Source: an uncultured Lachnospiraceae bacterium
Lineage (GTDB): Bacteria; Bacillota; Clostridia; Lachnospirales; Lachnospiraceae
NCBI GenBank assembly: GCA_902779355.1
Contig: CACZBF010000008.1
Location: 1 to 64,000 of the forward strand
Direction of reading: 5' to 3'
Length of the DNA: 64,000 nucleotides
Every line of letters starts with the position of its first letter. The stretch's first letter is position 1. Positions 7,208 to 16,962 of the stretch are shown here, piece by piece. The notes beneath the pieces were generated by a model, which made no database searches, was not told the DNA's origin, and saw nothing but the letters and a program-made list of their open reading frames with translations. The translations under genes and the position numbers were made by a program.

Positions 7208-10087
7208 GTGGACGAAGCGAAACAACCAAAAGAACAGAAAGAAAAACTTGGAACAGACCGGCTGAGAAGCCGGTTTGTTCCAGTTATCATCATTTTACTC
7301 CTGATGGTATTTATGGTGGTCTACACCTCCACTGTGATCTATCGGATGATGTCCTACAATCTGAGAGAAGCGGGGTCGGACCGGATCCGCGCCTGCGGGC
7401 TTTTGATCACCAATTATCTGGATGTCGCGGAAGGCATTCTGGAAGTGACGACGGACAGTGTGGAGTACATGGCCGATGAGGGTTTTTCCGCAGACGAGAT
7501 CCAGCATTATCTGAGCAATGAATACCAGAAGGAAAAGGAGCTGTTTGACCAGAACACCTCCGGAATCTACGGCGTGGTACGGGGACAGTATATGGACGGT
7601 CCCGGCTGGGTGCCGCCGGCGGACTATGATCCGACCACGCGTGAGTGGTATCGTTCTGCGATCGAAGCAGGCGGGCAGATCGTGATCGTACCGCCGTATC
7701 TCGATATGGAAACCGGGGATGTGATCATCACCATCTCCAGAAAATTTTCCGGCAGCAATGATGTGTTGGCGCTCGATCTGAAAACGGACTATCTCCAGGA
7801 GATCATCGAGTTTCTGCCGCTGGACGGGGACGGCTATGGGTTTTTGATCAAAAAAGACGGCACGATCATCTCGCATCCGGATCGGTCCAAAATCGGCTTA
7901 AGTTACGGCGCAACCGAGGAAGAACAGGCGCTCTCTCAGATGGTGATCGAGAAACAGGGCGGGATCTACAACGCAATAGTGGAAGGCAAAAAATGCACGG
8001 TATTTATCTTCCCCGTTTCAAGTGAGCTACATCTGGCTCTTGTGATCGATGACGATGATCTGTTTGCGGAGTTCTATGTGCAGCTTTTCATCAACATCCT
8101 GATCTGTTCAGCAGTGTTTTTGGTCCTTCTTCTGTTCTACCTTTGGGGGAGACGCAGGGAGAGAACCTACAACCGCTATCTGGATGAGCTGCGGGAGGAG
8201 GAAAAGAAGAGAGAATACGAGGCAGCAGTGCTGCGGCTGGAGAAGGAGGCGGCGGACAGTGCCAATCGTGCCAAGAGTACATTCCTTGCCAATATGAGTC
8301 ATGAGATCCGAACGCCCATGAATACGGTGATCGGACTGGATACCATGATCCTGCGCGAAAGCGGGGACGAAAAGATCCGGAGATATGCGCTGGATATCCA
8401 GATGGCGGCACAAAATCAGCTCTCCATCATCAACGATATTCTGGATCTTTCCAAGATCGAATCCGGGAAGATGGAGATCATCCCGGTGGAATATGAGATC
8501 GCAGACCTGCTCATCGACGTGGAAAATATGACCACGCCGCGGGCGATGCAAAAGGATCTGCAGTTTTTGCTGAATATTGATCATGCAATTCCGAGGCGGC
8601 TGTTCGGAGACGATGTCCGGATCCGGCAGGTTCTTATCAACCTATTGACCAATGCCGTCAAATACACGCCGGAGGGGTCTGTGACCCTGACGGTCAGCGG
8701 CGTGCGTGACGGCGACCGTGAGAATCTCACCTTTTCCGTGAAGGATACCGGGATCGGGATCGCAAAAGAGGATCTCGAAAAGCTGTTTGAGGAATATGTC
8801 CGTCTCGATGAAAAAAGGAATCGCCATATCGAGGGTACGGGGCTTGGGATCAGCATTGTGACGACGCTCTTACATCTCATGGACAGCGAGCTGCAGGTGC
8901 GCTCGGTATATGGGGAAGGGTCAGAGTTTTACTTTACGATCAGTCAGGAGATTGTGGATACAGAGCCGATCGGCGATCTGGAGGAACGGATCCGTTCCCG
9001 CGCGACCGAATATGAGTACGAAGTGACCTTTACGATTCCGGAGGCCCGAATCCTTGTAGTCGACGACAACGCGATGAACCGCACGGTCTTTACGCAGCTT
9101 CTGAAAGATCTGGAGTGTACGATCGACGAGGCGGAGAGCGGGGCGCAGGCGCTCACACTGACAGCGGAGAATGCGTACGACCTCATTTTTATGGATCATA
9201 TGATGCCGGGGATGGACGGAATCGAGACGCTGCAACGGATCAGGGAGCGCGCACAGGAGCCAAACGCGGATACGCCCGTGATCGCTTTGACCGCAAATGC
9301 TGTGACCGGCGCACGGGAGATGTACCTCTCCGCGGGATTTGACGATTTCCTGACAAAGCCCATCGTCCCGGAGAAGCTGGAAGCGCTAATCTTTGAGAAA
9401 ATCCCGGCGGAGAAGAAAAAGCCCGGGAACTCCAAGACACCGCGGGCTGAGACGGGGCGTGACTGTGCAGACTCATTGCCGAGTGTCGAAGGGGCGGATT
9501 TTGACTTTGCGCTTTTGAAACTGAAGAAAACGGAGCTTTTGCAACAGGTGGTGAAAGATTACTGCACGCTTGCAGAGGCTGACCTGGCGGAACTGCAGGG
9601 GCAGTACGAGGCAGTGCAGGCGGGGGAGACGGATCTTGACGAGGCGCTGGAAGCCTACCGGATCAAGGTGCATGCGATGAAGAATACCGCCGCGATGACA
9701 GGGGCGCTGTCGGTATCGTCGCTGGCGAGAGTGCTGGAGTACGCAGCGAGAGACCGCGATACGGAGACGATCGATCGCGTGATGGTCGTCTTTTCAAAAG
9801 AGTGGATGCGGCAGAAGGAACTGTTTGAGGAGGCCTTCGGATTTTCTGCCGCGGATGGTCAGGAGAAGCCGCCGATCGATCCGGAACTACTGGAGACGTA
9901 TCTAAACGCGCTTTCCACCGCGATGCAGGATCTGGACACCGACACGGCGGACAATGTGATCGAAGAACTCTCCGGTTATGGGTATGACGAAGCCGGTACG
10001 AAATATCTTACGGCGCTTGCCGCTGCGGTCAGGGCGCTTGATATCGACGAGAGCCTGAAGATCATCGAAGAGTGGAAGAATGCGTAG
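7208..10087 (+). CDS. Membrane hybrid sensor histidine kinase (Cache - HisKA - HATPase - receiver - HPt)
   Basis: 959 residues, GTG start. Domains in order: a transmembrane helix near residues 25-48; an extracellular dCache-like sensor (~50-290, with WVPPADYDPTTREWYR and DGYGFLIKKDGTIISHP, typical of small-molecule sensors); a second transmembrane helix (~292-315); a coiled coil; HisKA with phospho-acceptor His365 in ANMSHEIRTPMN; a GHKL ATPase (RQVLINLLTNAVKYT N-box, DTGIGI, GTGLGIS); a receiver with VVDDNAMNR and Asp663 (FMDHMMPGMDG); and a C-terminal HPt with His822 in KVHAMKNTAAM. It thus holds a complete phosphorelay and very likely signals to the response regulator just upstream. There is no HAMP motif that I can see. 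Confidence 0.92.
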   Translation: MDEAKQPKEQKEKLGTDRLRSRFVPVIIILLLMVFMVVYTSTVIYRMMSYNLREAGSDRIRACGLLITNYLDVAEGILEVTTDSVEYMADEGFSADEIQHYLSNEYQKEKELFDQNTSGIYGVVRGQYMDGPGWVPPADYDPTTREWYRSAIEAGGQIVIVPPYLDMETGDVIITISRKFSGSNDVLALDLKTDYLQEIIEFLPLDGDGYGFLIKKDGTIISHPDRSKIGLSYGATEEEQALSQMVIEKQGGIYNAIVEGKKCTVFIFPVSSELHLALVIDDDDLFAEFYVQLFINILICSAVFLVLLLFYLWGRRRERTYNRYLDELREEEKKREYEAAVLRLEKEAADSANRAKSTFLANMSHEIRTPMNTVIGLDTMILRESGDEKIRRYALDIQMAAQNQLSIINDILDLSKIESGKMEIIPVEYEIADLLIDVENMTTPRAMQKDLQFLLNIDHAIPRRLFGDDVRIRQVLINLLTNAVKYTPEGSVTLTVSGVRDGDRENLTFSVKDTGIGIAKEDLEKLFEEYVRLDEKRNRHIEGTGLGISIVTTLLHLMDSELQVRSVYGEGSEFYFTISQEIVDTEPIGDLEERIRSRATEYEYEVTFTIPEARILVVDDNAMNRTVFTQLLKDLECTIDEAESGAQALTLTAENAYDLIFMDHMMPGMDGIETLQRIRERAQEPNADTPVIALTANAVTGAREMYLSAGFDDFLTKPIVPEKLEALIFEKIPAEKKKPGNSKTPRAETGRDCADSLPSVEGADFDFALLKLKKTELLQQVVKDYCTLAEADLAELQGQYEAVQAGETDLDEALEAYRIKVHAMKNTAAMTGALSVSSLARVLEYAARDRDTETIDRVMVVFSKEWMRQKELFEEAFGFSAADGQEKPPIDPELLETYLNALSTAMQDLDTDTADNVIEELSGYGYDEAGTKYLTALAAAVRALDIDESLKIIEEWKNA

Positions 10088-10089
10088 AA

Positions 10090-10112
10090 AAGCGGCCCGT
10101 TATCAGCCGCTT
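10090..10112. terminator. Bidirectional intrinsic terminator between convergent genes
   Basis: AAGCGGC (10090-10096) pairs with GCCGCTT (10106-10112). On the minus strand the stem is followed by TTTTCT, so it probably ends the prmA-rsmE transcript; it overlaps the rsmE stop. On the plus strand the T-run is weak. Confidence 0.5.
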
Positions 10113-10843
10113 CGCATTTCCAGAGCAAGCATCACCAGCGACATCGCAGTGATTGCCGCGGTGTCTGTCCGTAAGATCCGTTTCCCGAGCGACAAGCACC
10201 GCGCTTTATTCTCAACGGCTTCCACCTCTTCCAGAGAAAAACCGCCCTCGGGCCCGATCATGATCCCGATCGTCTGACCCGGCCGGATCGCAGCGAACGC
10301 ATCCTGCGTCGCTTCCATCCCGCGTTCGTTTTCATAAGGGAAGAGCGCGAGGTCACATTGTAAAAAAGAATCCAACGCCGTCTCAAAGTCACAGACCTCC
10401 CGCACCGTCGGCAGGACGCTCCGCTTGCTTTGGCGCGCAGCGTTTTCTGCGATGGACTGCCACCGGCGCACTTTCGATTCAGCCTTTTCCTGCGTTAATT
10501 TCACCACACAAAACTGCATTGACACGGGGATGATCTCGGAAACACCGAGCTCTACGGTCTTTTCAATGACGGTCTCCATCCGGTCGCCCTTCGGGAGGGC
10601 CTGGAAGAGCAGCACCCGTGCCGGAAGCTCCGTGCTGATGAGGTCTGATACGATATCCGCCTGCAAAAAGTCATCCCCGATCTCTGCGACCTGGCAGAGG
10701 TAATTCTTGCCGCCGGCCGTGCTGACACGGATCTTTTCTCCGACCGCAAGGCGCGCGACGCGGATCAGATGGTGTGCATCGTCCCCCGTGATCGTGACAT
10801 ATTCTTTTCCAACCTGTGTATCTTCTACAAAGACCTGTTGCAT
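10103..10843 (-). CDS. rsmE: 16S rRNA m3U1498 methyltransferase RsmE
   Basis: About 246 residues. RsmE methylates N3 of U1498 in 16S rRNA with S-adenosylmethionine. The start MQQVFVEDTQ matches the family's usual first residues, so I prefer this ATG (10843) to the in-frame GTG at 10858. Family hallmarks of the knotted SPOUT fold are present: LFQALPKGDRMETVIEKTVELGV early on, SVQF-like SMQFCVVKL, then the SAM-binding knot IGIMIGPEGGFS, VEAV and LGKRILRTDTAAI near the C-terminus. The gene overlaps the end of prmA by about 19 bp, a common Firmicutes arrangement and a sign of translational coupling. Confidence 0.93.
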   Translation of the reverse strand: MQQVFVEDTQVGKEYVTITGDDAHHLIRVARLAVGEKIRVSTAGGKNYLCQVAEIGDDFLQADIVSDLISTELPARVLLFQALPKGDRMETVIEKTVELGVSEIIPVSMQFCVVKLTQEKAESKVRRWQSIAENAARQSKRSVLPTVREVCDFETALDSFLQCDLALFPYENERGMEATQDAFAAIRPGQTIGIMIGPEGGFSLEEVEAVENKARCLSLGKRILRTDTAAITAMSLVMLALEMRSG

Positions 10844-11781
10844 ACGATGCCTACCCACTCGCCCTGATGCATGGTCTCTAAGATCGTAAAGCCTGCATCG
10901 CTGAGCGCTTCCTTTACTTCTTTTTCTTTAAAATCGATGATGCCGGAGGCGATGAAGATCCCGTCCGGCTTCATGCGGTCCGGGATCACCGGCGCCATGG
11001 GGATGATTACATCGGCGAGGATATTGGCCACGACGATGTCAAAGCAGCCGGTGCCGACGTTGTCCTGCAGTTTCTTATCATCGATGAGATTGCCGCAGTA
11101 GAAGATGCCCTGCTTCGCAGGAAGCCCGTTGACCGCAAAGTTTTCCTTGACGGAAGTGAGGCAGGCCTCATCAATATCCGTGCCCACCACTTTGGATGCG
11201 CCAAGTTTTAAGGATACGATGGAGAGAATCCCGCTGCCGAATCCCGCATCCAGGACGAGCGCGCCTTCTTTCAGGTATTTGCGCAGTGCTTTGATGCAAA
11301 GCTGCGTGGTCTCATGCTTGCCGGTCCCGAACGAGATCCCGGGATCGATCACGATCTCGGTTTTGCAGGAGACCGCAGGATCTGGTTTTTCCCAAGTCGG
11401 GCGGATATAGATATCGTCGATCAGGAAGGCGTGAAAATACTGCTTCCAGTTGTTGAGCCAGTCTGTGTCCTCGGTTTCTCCGATCTTGACCGTGCCCGGC
11501 CCGACGTTCACAAACTGACGCTGTTCTTCGATCCCGTCATAGATCTGCTGCAGGAGAGCACGCGTATCGATTCCGTCCGCCGCGTAGAAACTGATCACGC
11601 TGCTCCCGTCATCCGGCGCAAGCTCAGGAGGAAAGTCCACAAACATCCCGGCCAGTTCTTCTCTTGTCAGCGGGACGTTGTTCTCAATCTCCACACCCAT
11701 CACGCCGAGTTCGTAGAGCATCGCGCTGATAAAGTCCTCAGCCTCTGTAGTTGTCAGAATGGAAAACTTGGTATATTTCAT
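10825..11781 (-). CDS. prmA: Ribosomal protein L11 methyltransferase PrmA
   Basis: 318 residues, normal length. PrmA trimethylates amino groups of ribosomal protein L11. The N-terminal domain (MKYTKFSILTTTEAEDFISAMLYELG) is the L11-recognition domain; the C-terminal catalytic domain shows DPGISFGTGKHETTQLC, the SAM motif VLDAGFGSGILSI, and VVANILADVI, which corresponds to the NPPY-like active-site loop of this family. It precedes rsmE on the minus strand and overlaps it. The 92 bp before its start is shared with the divergent cysteine desulfurase gene and must contain both promoters. Confidence 0.95.
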   Translation of the reverse strand: MKYTKFSILTTTEAEDFISAMLYELGVMGVEIENNVPLTREELAGMFVDFPPELAPDDGSSVISFYAADGIDTRALLQQIYDGIEEQRQFVNVGPGTVKIGETEDTDWLNNWKQYFHAFLIDDIYIRPTWEKPDPAVSCKTEIVIDPGISFGTGKHETTQLCIKALRKYLKEGALVLDAGFGSGILSIVSLKLGASKVVGTDIDEACLTSVKENFAVNGLPAKQGIFYCGNLIDDKKLQDNVGTGCFDIVVANILADVIIPMAPVIPDRMKPDGIFIASGIIDFKEKEVKEALSDAGFTILETMHQGEWVGIVCNRSL

Positions 11782-11909
11782 CGAAGACGCTGCCTCCTCT
11801 CAGTTTTTTCTGACTCCTATTATAAAGGCAAACGGACGCTCTGTATAGACGTAACAACGCCTTTTATGATATCATGGTGGGCGAATGGAATGAAAAAAGG
11901 AAAGCAATC

Positions 11910-13067
11910 ATGGAAGCATATTTGGACAATGCCGCGACGACAAGATGCAGCGAAAAAGTCGTTCATGCGGTGACGGAAGCGATGACGGGGACTTTTGGCA
12001 ATCCATCCTCGATGCACCGCAAAGGGATGGAAGCGGAGCAGATCGTAAAGGTGGCGAAACAGACTGTCGCCAAGACGCTGCGCGCAAAGGAAAAGGAGAT
12101 CTTTTTTACCTCCGGCGGGACGGAGTCCAATAACCTCGCGATTTTCGGCGCTGTGCAGGCCAATCAACGCGTCGGGAAACGGGTACTCACCACAGCGGTC
12201 GAACATCCTGCGGTACGGAATCCGATGAAGGCGCTGCAGGAGCAGGGGTATGAAGTGGTTTTTCTCCCGGTGGATGAGCAGGGTCTTGTATCTTTGGAGG
12301 CGCTCCGCGAGGCCGCGAATGAAGAGACCGTCCTGGTTTCCATGATGGCTGTGAACAACGAGATCGGGACGGTGGAGCCGATCGAGGCTGCCGCTGCGGT
12401 CATCAGAGAGCAAAGCCCGAAAGCGCTTTTTCATGTCGATGCGATCCAGGCCTACGGGAAGCGGATGCTGACGCCCGAAAAGACAGGGATCGATCTGCTG
12501 TCCGTGAGCGGTCACAAGATCCACGGGCCGAAGGGTGTCGGGTTTTTGTATGTCAGAGAAAAAACGAAATTAACCCCGCAGATCCTCGGCGGCGGGCAGC
12601 AGGGGGGCATGCGTTCCGGGACGGAGAATGTCCCCGGGATCGCAGGACTTGCGGCAGCAGCGGAGGAGTGCTGCACGGGGGTTTTGGAAAAAGAGGCGAA
12701 GGTGCGCGCGTTGAGAGCGCAGCTCATCGAAGGGCTTAAGGCGCTGCCGGACCTCCTGATCAACGGCGGGAAGAGCGATGAGACGGCATCCCCTTATATC
12801 ACGAGCGTGAGTGTGAGCGGCGTGCGGAGTGAAGTCCTGCTGCATGCTTTGGAGGACGAAGGCGTCTATGTGTCGGCGGGTTCCGCCTGTGCATCGAATA
12901 AACCGGCGGTCAGTGAGACACTGAAAGCGATCGGCTTGACGGAACCGTATCTATCCGCCACAGTACGGTTCAGTTTTTCCAAGCAGACGACGGAGGAAGA
13001 AGTAGCGCTTGCGATCGATGCGATGCAGCAAATCGTGCCGAAGTTACGAAAATATACGAGAAGATAA
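11910..13067 (+). CDS. Cysteine desulfurase (NifS/IscS-like), likely sulfur donor to ThiI
   Basis: 385 residues from the ATG at 11910, chosen because MEAYLDNAATT is the family's typical start and AAGGAAA lies just upstream; an ATG at 11874 would add 12 unlikely residues. PLP enzyme that takes sulfur from cysteine. Seen: LDNAATT, TSGGTESNN, HVDAIQAYGK, the PLP lysine K203 in SVSGHKIHGPKG, and the catalytic loop Cys327 in SAGSACASNK. The short loop resembles the NifS/NifZ class found beside thiI in Bacillus and clostridia. thiI begins 15 bp downstream, so the pair very probably makes 4-thiouridine in tRNA and could also feed thiamine thiazole synthesis. Confidence 0.92.
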   Translation: MEAYLDNAATTRCSEKVVHAVTEAMTGTFGNPSSMHRKGMEAEQIVKVAKQTVAKTLRAKEKEIFFTSGGTESNNLAIFGAVQANQRVGKRVLTTAVEHPAVRNPMKALQEQGYEVVFLPVDEQGLVSLEALREAANEETVLVSMMAVNNEIGTVEPIEAAAAVIREQSPKALFHVDAIQAYGKRMLTPEKTGIDLLSVSGHKIHGPKGVGFLYVREKTKLTPQILGGGQQGGMRSGTENVPGIAGLAAAAEECCTGVLEKEAKVRALRAQLIEGLKALPDLLINGGKSDETASPYITSVSVSGVRSEVLLHALEDEGVYVSAGSACASNKPAVSETLKAIGLTEPYLSATVRFSFSKQTTEEEVALAIDAMQQIVPKLRKYTRR

Positions 13068-13082
13068 GAGAGAAGAAAGAAC

Positions 13083-14261
13083 ATGAACTATCAATCATTT
13101 TTGATCAAATACGGTGAGATCGGGATCAAGGGAAAGAACCGGTATCTCTTTGAGGATGCGCTCGTGAATCAGATCCGGTTTGCCTTAAAGGACGTGGACG
13201 GAACGTTTCATGTCCGCAAAACGGACGGCCGCATCTTTGCGGAAGCGGACGGCGCATTTGACCATGACGGTGCGGTAGAGGCGCTCTCGAAGGTGTTCGG
13301 GATCGTCCGGTTCTGCCCGGTGAAGGTGATCGCGGACGAAGGGTTTGAGGCGCTGTCTGAAGCGGTCTGTGCCCACATCGAAGAGACGTACGAGAAGAAA
13401 GACTTTTCCTTCAAGGTCGAGACGCGGCGTGCAAGAAAAAATTATCCGAAGCAGTCGATGGAGGTCAATGCAGACCTCGGTGAGCGGATTTTGGAGACGT
13501 TTCCCGAGACGCGCGTGGATGTGCATACGCCGGAGGTGCGGATCCATGTGGAGATTCGCAACGAGATCAGCATCTACTCCCAGGAGATCGAAGGCCCTTG
13601 CGGGATGCCGGTAGGGACGTCGGGGAAGGCAATGCTGCTGCTGTCCGGCGGTATCGACAGTCCGGTGGCAGGCTATATGACCGCAAAGCGCGGGGTCACG
13701 ATCGAGGCGGTTTACTTCCATGCACCGCCGTACACGAGCGACCGCGCGAAGCAGAAGGTGATCGATCTGGCGAAGATCATTTCGGTGTATACGGGGCCGA
13801 TGAAGCTCTATGTGGTGAATTTTACGGATATCCAGCTTGCGATCTACGAGCACTGTCCGCACGACGAACTCACGATCATCATGCGGCGGTTTATGATGCA
13901 GATCGCGGAGCATTTTGCAAAAGCGGACGACTGCCTCGGGCTCATCACGGGCGAGTCGATCGGGCAGGTGGCGAGCCAGACCATGCAGGCGCTTTTCTGT
14001 ACGGACGACGCGGCGACGCTGCCGGTGTATCGTCCCCTCATCGCGTTTGACAAGCAGGATATCGTGCATCTGTCCGAACAGATCGGGACGTACGAGACCT
14101 CCATTTTGCCTTATGAGGATTGCTGCACGATCTTTGTGGCGAAGCACCCGGTGACGAAGCCGCGGCTGGAGCGGATCGTCCTTTCCGAGCAGAAGCTTGA
14201 CGGGATCGTGGAGCCTTTGGTGGAAAAGGCGCTGGCGGATGTGGAGATTGTGGAGATATAA
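13083..14261 (+). CDS. thiI: tRNA 4-thiouridine synthase ThiI (no rhodanese domain)
   Basis: 392 residues. ThiI adenylates U8 of tRNA and inserts sulfur. Order: N-terminal ferredoxin-like and THUMP domains (KYGEIGIKGKNR, then RRARKNYPKQSMEVNADLGE), then the PP-loop ATPase with SGGIDSP at residues 188-194, YFHAPPYTSDRAKQKV, and LITGESIGQVASQT. It ends at ~390 residues without the rhodanese domain of enterobacterial ThiI, as usual in Firmicutes; the conserved PYEDCCTIFVAKHP is kept. The upstream cysteine desulfurase is the expected sulfur donor. Another gene follows 12 bp later. Confidence 0.95.
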   Translation: MNYQSFLIKYGEIGIKGKNRYLFEDALVNQIRFALKDVDGTFHVRKTDGRIFAEADGAFDHDGAVEALSKVFGIVRFCPVKVIADEGFEALSEAVCAHIEETYEKKDFSFKVETRRARKNYPKQSMEVNADLGERILETFPETRVDVHTPEVRIHVEIRNEISIYSQEIEGPCGMPVGTSGKAMLLLSGGIDSPVAGYMTAKRGVTIEAVYFHAPPYTSDRAKQKVIDLAKIISVYTGPMKLYVVNFTDIQLAIYEHCPHDELTIIMRRFMMQIAEHFAKADDCLGLITGESIGQVASQTMQALFCTDDAATLPVYRPLIAFDKQDIVHLSEQIGTYETSILPYEDCCTIFVAKHPVTKPRLERIVLSEQKLDGIVEPLVEKALADVEIVEI

Positions 14262-14273
14262 GGAGAGAAGAAG

Positions 14274-16262
14274 ATGGCATTGGATGACATTTTGGATGAC
14301 GCCCCGCAGCTGCGGCCGTCGTTAAAAAGCATCAGCGCGGAATATGCAACGGCAAGAAAGCAGGGCGAGCGGGCTTACCGGAAAGCGGTGGCGGACGGGC
14401 AGTACCCGTATCTCCCGGCGTTGGAAGAATTTTTCCCGGGCGGGAGCTCGGATGTCGGCGTGCCGATCGGGATCATGGAGATCTTCCTGTCACAGGTCGT
14501 CGGGACGAAAACCCGCGGACGGCAGGAGGCCTTTGCCTGCAATTTTATGCCGATCCTGGACGGCGACAGCGAGTTTGCCGCAAAGTGGGAGGCGCTGGTC
14601 AGAGCGCAGGAGACGGAGGGAATCCGCGACGCCGTGAAGGTGTACGAATACCTCTGGAAGTTTTACGTGCTGGAGGGGAATAAGCGCGTCTCCGTGTTGA
14701 AATACCTCAAGATGCCGATGATCCTGGCAGACATCACACGGGTCATGCCAAAGGATGAAGACGAGGAACTGGTCAAGGCCTACTACGAATTCGACAAGTT
14801 TTTCCGCTGTGCGCCTCTTTATGAGATCATCTTCACGAAAGAGGGTAGTTATGAGCGTTTGGCTGAACTATTAAATCAAGATTTGAATAATAAATGGGAC
14901 CCGCAGATCGTGCGGGATCTCTCGTATGCGTTCTCTGTTTTCTCTGCGGCATATGACGCGAAGTACGGCGAAAAGCAGAAGCTGACGCCGTCGGAGGCGT
15001 TTCTTGTGTATCTTTCCTATTATTACAAGGAGGAGCCGCTGTCGGCGAGCAGGGAGCTCGTGGAGAAGCGGATCGACAAGCTCCGGACGGAGTTTGAGAT
15101 CCAGTCCAGCGAGAATCCGCTGCAGATTCAGGAGAATCCGAATCTGAAGGAGCCCGCGACGCTGGCAAGCAGAATCCTGCCGAAGCTCTATTCGGCGAAG
15201 AAGCCGCTAAAAGCGACGTTCCTCTATGAAACGTCGCCGGAGGATTCCAGCTGGTTTTACGGGCATGAGCTGGGCAGAAACCGCCTGCAGGAGCTGTTTG
15301 AGGGCGTCCTGGAGACGGAGGCGGTCTCACATTGTCTGGAAGAGTCCGAGATCCGCGATGCGATCGATAAAGCCGTGGAGGCGGGGTCGGAGCTCATTTT
15401 TACAACGTCACCGACGCAGATCGAAGAAACCATGCGGGCTGCCGTGCATTTTCCGCAGGTGCGGTTTATGAACTGCTCGATCAACCTGTCGCACGGCGCG
15501 GTGCGCACCTATTACGGCAGGATGCATGAGGCGAAATTCCTGATGGGTGTCCTGGCAGGGTCGTTGACCGAGAACCACAAGATTGGATATGTTGCGGATT
15601 ATCCCATTTTCGGGGCGGTTTCAAGGATCAATGCGTTTGCGATCGGGGCGGCGATGGCAGATCCCGAGGCGGAGGTCTATGTGACCTGGACCTCGCTTAA
15701 GGATTCGGATTGGAAGGAAGAACTGACCAGCAAAGGCGCGCGGATGATCTCGGGGCCGGACCTCATCAAGCCGTCGGAGAAGTCTCGTGACTACGGGCTC
15801 TACCGGATCGATGAGGGCGGCACGGTGCACAATCTCGCAATGCCTGTCTGGGATTGGGGCAAGTATTACGAACTCATCGTGCGAAGCATCTTGAACGGCA
15901 ACTACGATAAAGAGGATGCGCCGAAGGCCGGAACAGCATTGAACTACTGGTGGGGGATGGCGTCCGGCGTGATCGATGTGATCCTGTCGCAGAACCTTTC
16001 CTACTATTCGCAGAAAATGATCGATATCTACCGGCGGGCGCTGATCAACGAGACTTTCCATCCGTTTGACGGGGAGCTTAGGAGTAAGGATGGCGTCATG
16101 CATGCCGCAGATGCGGGGCCGCTGACGAATGTAGAGATGATCACGATGAACTGGCTGAACGACAACGTGATCGGGGAGGTGCCGCCACCGGAGAAACTGA
16201 CGGATGCAGGCAAAAACGCAGTCCGGATCAGCGGACTCGATCTTTCGGGGGAAGGAAAATAG
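14274..16262 (+). CDS. Cytoplasmic BMP-type (nucleoside-binding-like) protein with ParB-like N-terminal segment
   Basis: 662 residues. The C-terminal ~330 residues (from KPLKATFLYET) follow the BMP/PnrA substrate-binding fold used by nucleoside ABC transporters: LIFTTSPTQIEETMRAAVHFP, FLMGVLAGSLTENHKIGYVADYP, INAFAIGAAMADPEAEVY, then DYGLYRIDEGG. Unlike a normal binding protein it has no signal peptide or lipobox: the start MALDDILDDAPQ is hydrophilic. The N-terminal part contains VLEGNKRVSVLKYL, like the GNHR motif of ParB-type domains. It may be a cytoplasmic ligand sensor rather than a transport component; no permease genes are nearby. A phosphoesterase gene follows after one base, so they are co-transcribed. 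Start follows AGGAGAGAAG. Confidence 0.75.
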   Translation: MALDDILDDAPQLRPSLKSISAEYATARKQGERAYRKAVADGQYPYLPALEEFFPGGSSDVGVPIGIMEIFLSQVVGTKTRGRQEAFACNFMPILDGDSEFAAKWEALVRAQETEGIRDAVKVYEYLWKFYVLEGNKRVSVLKYLKMPMILADITRVMPKDEDEELVKAYYEFDKFFRCAPLYEIIFTKEGSYERLAELLNQDLNNKWDPQIVRDLSYAFSVFSAAYDAKYGEKQKLTPSEAFLVYLSYYYKEEPLSASRELVEKRIDKLRTEFEIQSSENPLQIQENPNLKEPATLASRILPKLYSAKKPLKATFLYETSPEDSSWFYGHELGRNRLQELFEGVLETEAVSHCLEESEIRDAIDKAVEAGSELIFTTSPTQIEETMRAAVHFPQVRFMNCSINLSHGAVRTYYGRMHEAKFLMGVLAGSLTENHKIGYVADYPIFGAVSRINAFAIGAAMADPEAEVYVTWTSLKDSDWKEELTSKGARMISGPDLIKPSEKSRDYGLYRIDEGGTVHNLAMPVWDWGKYYELIVRSILNGNYDKEDAPKAGTALNYWWGMASGVIDVILSQNLSYYSQKMIDIYRRALINETFHPFDGELRSKDGVMHAADAGPLTNVEMITMNWLNDNVIGEVPPPEKLTDAGKNAVRISGLDLSGEGK

Positions 16263-16263
16263 G

Positions 16264-16929
16264 ATGCGCATTCTGGCGATTGCGGATAACGAAGAGAAGG
16301 CATTGTGGGATTTTTTTGATAAGGAACGGCTGGGGGAGATCGATCTGATCATCTCCTGCGGGGATCTGCATGCGGAGTATCTGGAATTTTTGCGGACGAT
16401 GCTGAATGCGGAGCTGCTCTATGTGCGGGGCAACCATGACAGCGCCTATGAGGAACATCCGCCGGAAGGGTGCGTCTGCATTGAGGACCGGATCTTCAAT
16501 TTTCACGGGCTTCGGATTATGGGGCTCGGCGGGAGCATGCGTTACCGCGAGGGCAGAGATATGTATACGGAGCGGCAGATGGCGACTCGCGTCCGGAAGC
16601 TCCGACCCATGGCGGATATGATGAACGGCTTTGATATGCTGATCACGCATGCGCCGGCCAAGGGCTACGGAGATCTTGAAGACCACGCCCATCAGGGGTT
16701 TGCGGTGTTTAATGACCTGATGGATCGCTACCACCCGCGCTATCTTTTACACGGCCATGTGCATAAGGAATACGCCCGGTTCTCGCGAGAGCGGGAGCAT
16801 CCGAGTGGCGCTAAGATCATCAATTGCTGCGGGTATGTGATCCTTGAAGTGGGAAAAGAAGAGTATCCTGCACAAGGAAAAACCGGTTCCCTGTTATATG
16901 ACCTCGTCACAAATATCAGGAACCGGTAA
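16264..16929 (+). CDS. Calcineurin-like metallophosphoesterase
   Basis: 222 residues from MRILAIADN (ATG 16264), with GGAAGGAAA upstream; the upstream in-frame ATG lies inside the preceding gene and is unlikely. The metal-binding set of the family is present: ISCGDLHAEY, VRGNHDSAYE, LITHAPAKGYGD and LLHGHVHKEY. The usual first DxH motif is altered to IADNEEKA, so the first metal ligand pair may be incomplete. Its tight link to the BMP-like protein (one base apart) suggests the two act together, perhaps on a nucleoside or nucleotide signal; that is inference. Confidence 0.85.
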   Translation: MRILAIADNEEKALWDFFDKERLGEIDLIISCGDLHAEYLEFLRTMLNAELLYVRGNHDSAYEEHPPEGCVCIEDRIFNFHGLRIMGLGGSMRYREGRDMYTERQMATRVRKLRPMADMMNGFDMLITHAPAKGYGDLEDHAHQGFAVFNDLMDRYHPRYLLHGHVHKEYARFSREREHPSGAKIINCCGYVILEVGKEEYPAQGKTGSLLYDLVTNIRNR

Positions 16930-16962
16930 AGCGCAGTTTCTCTGTGCAAAAGATGAGGGTGA

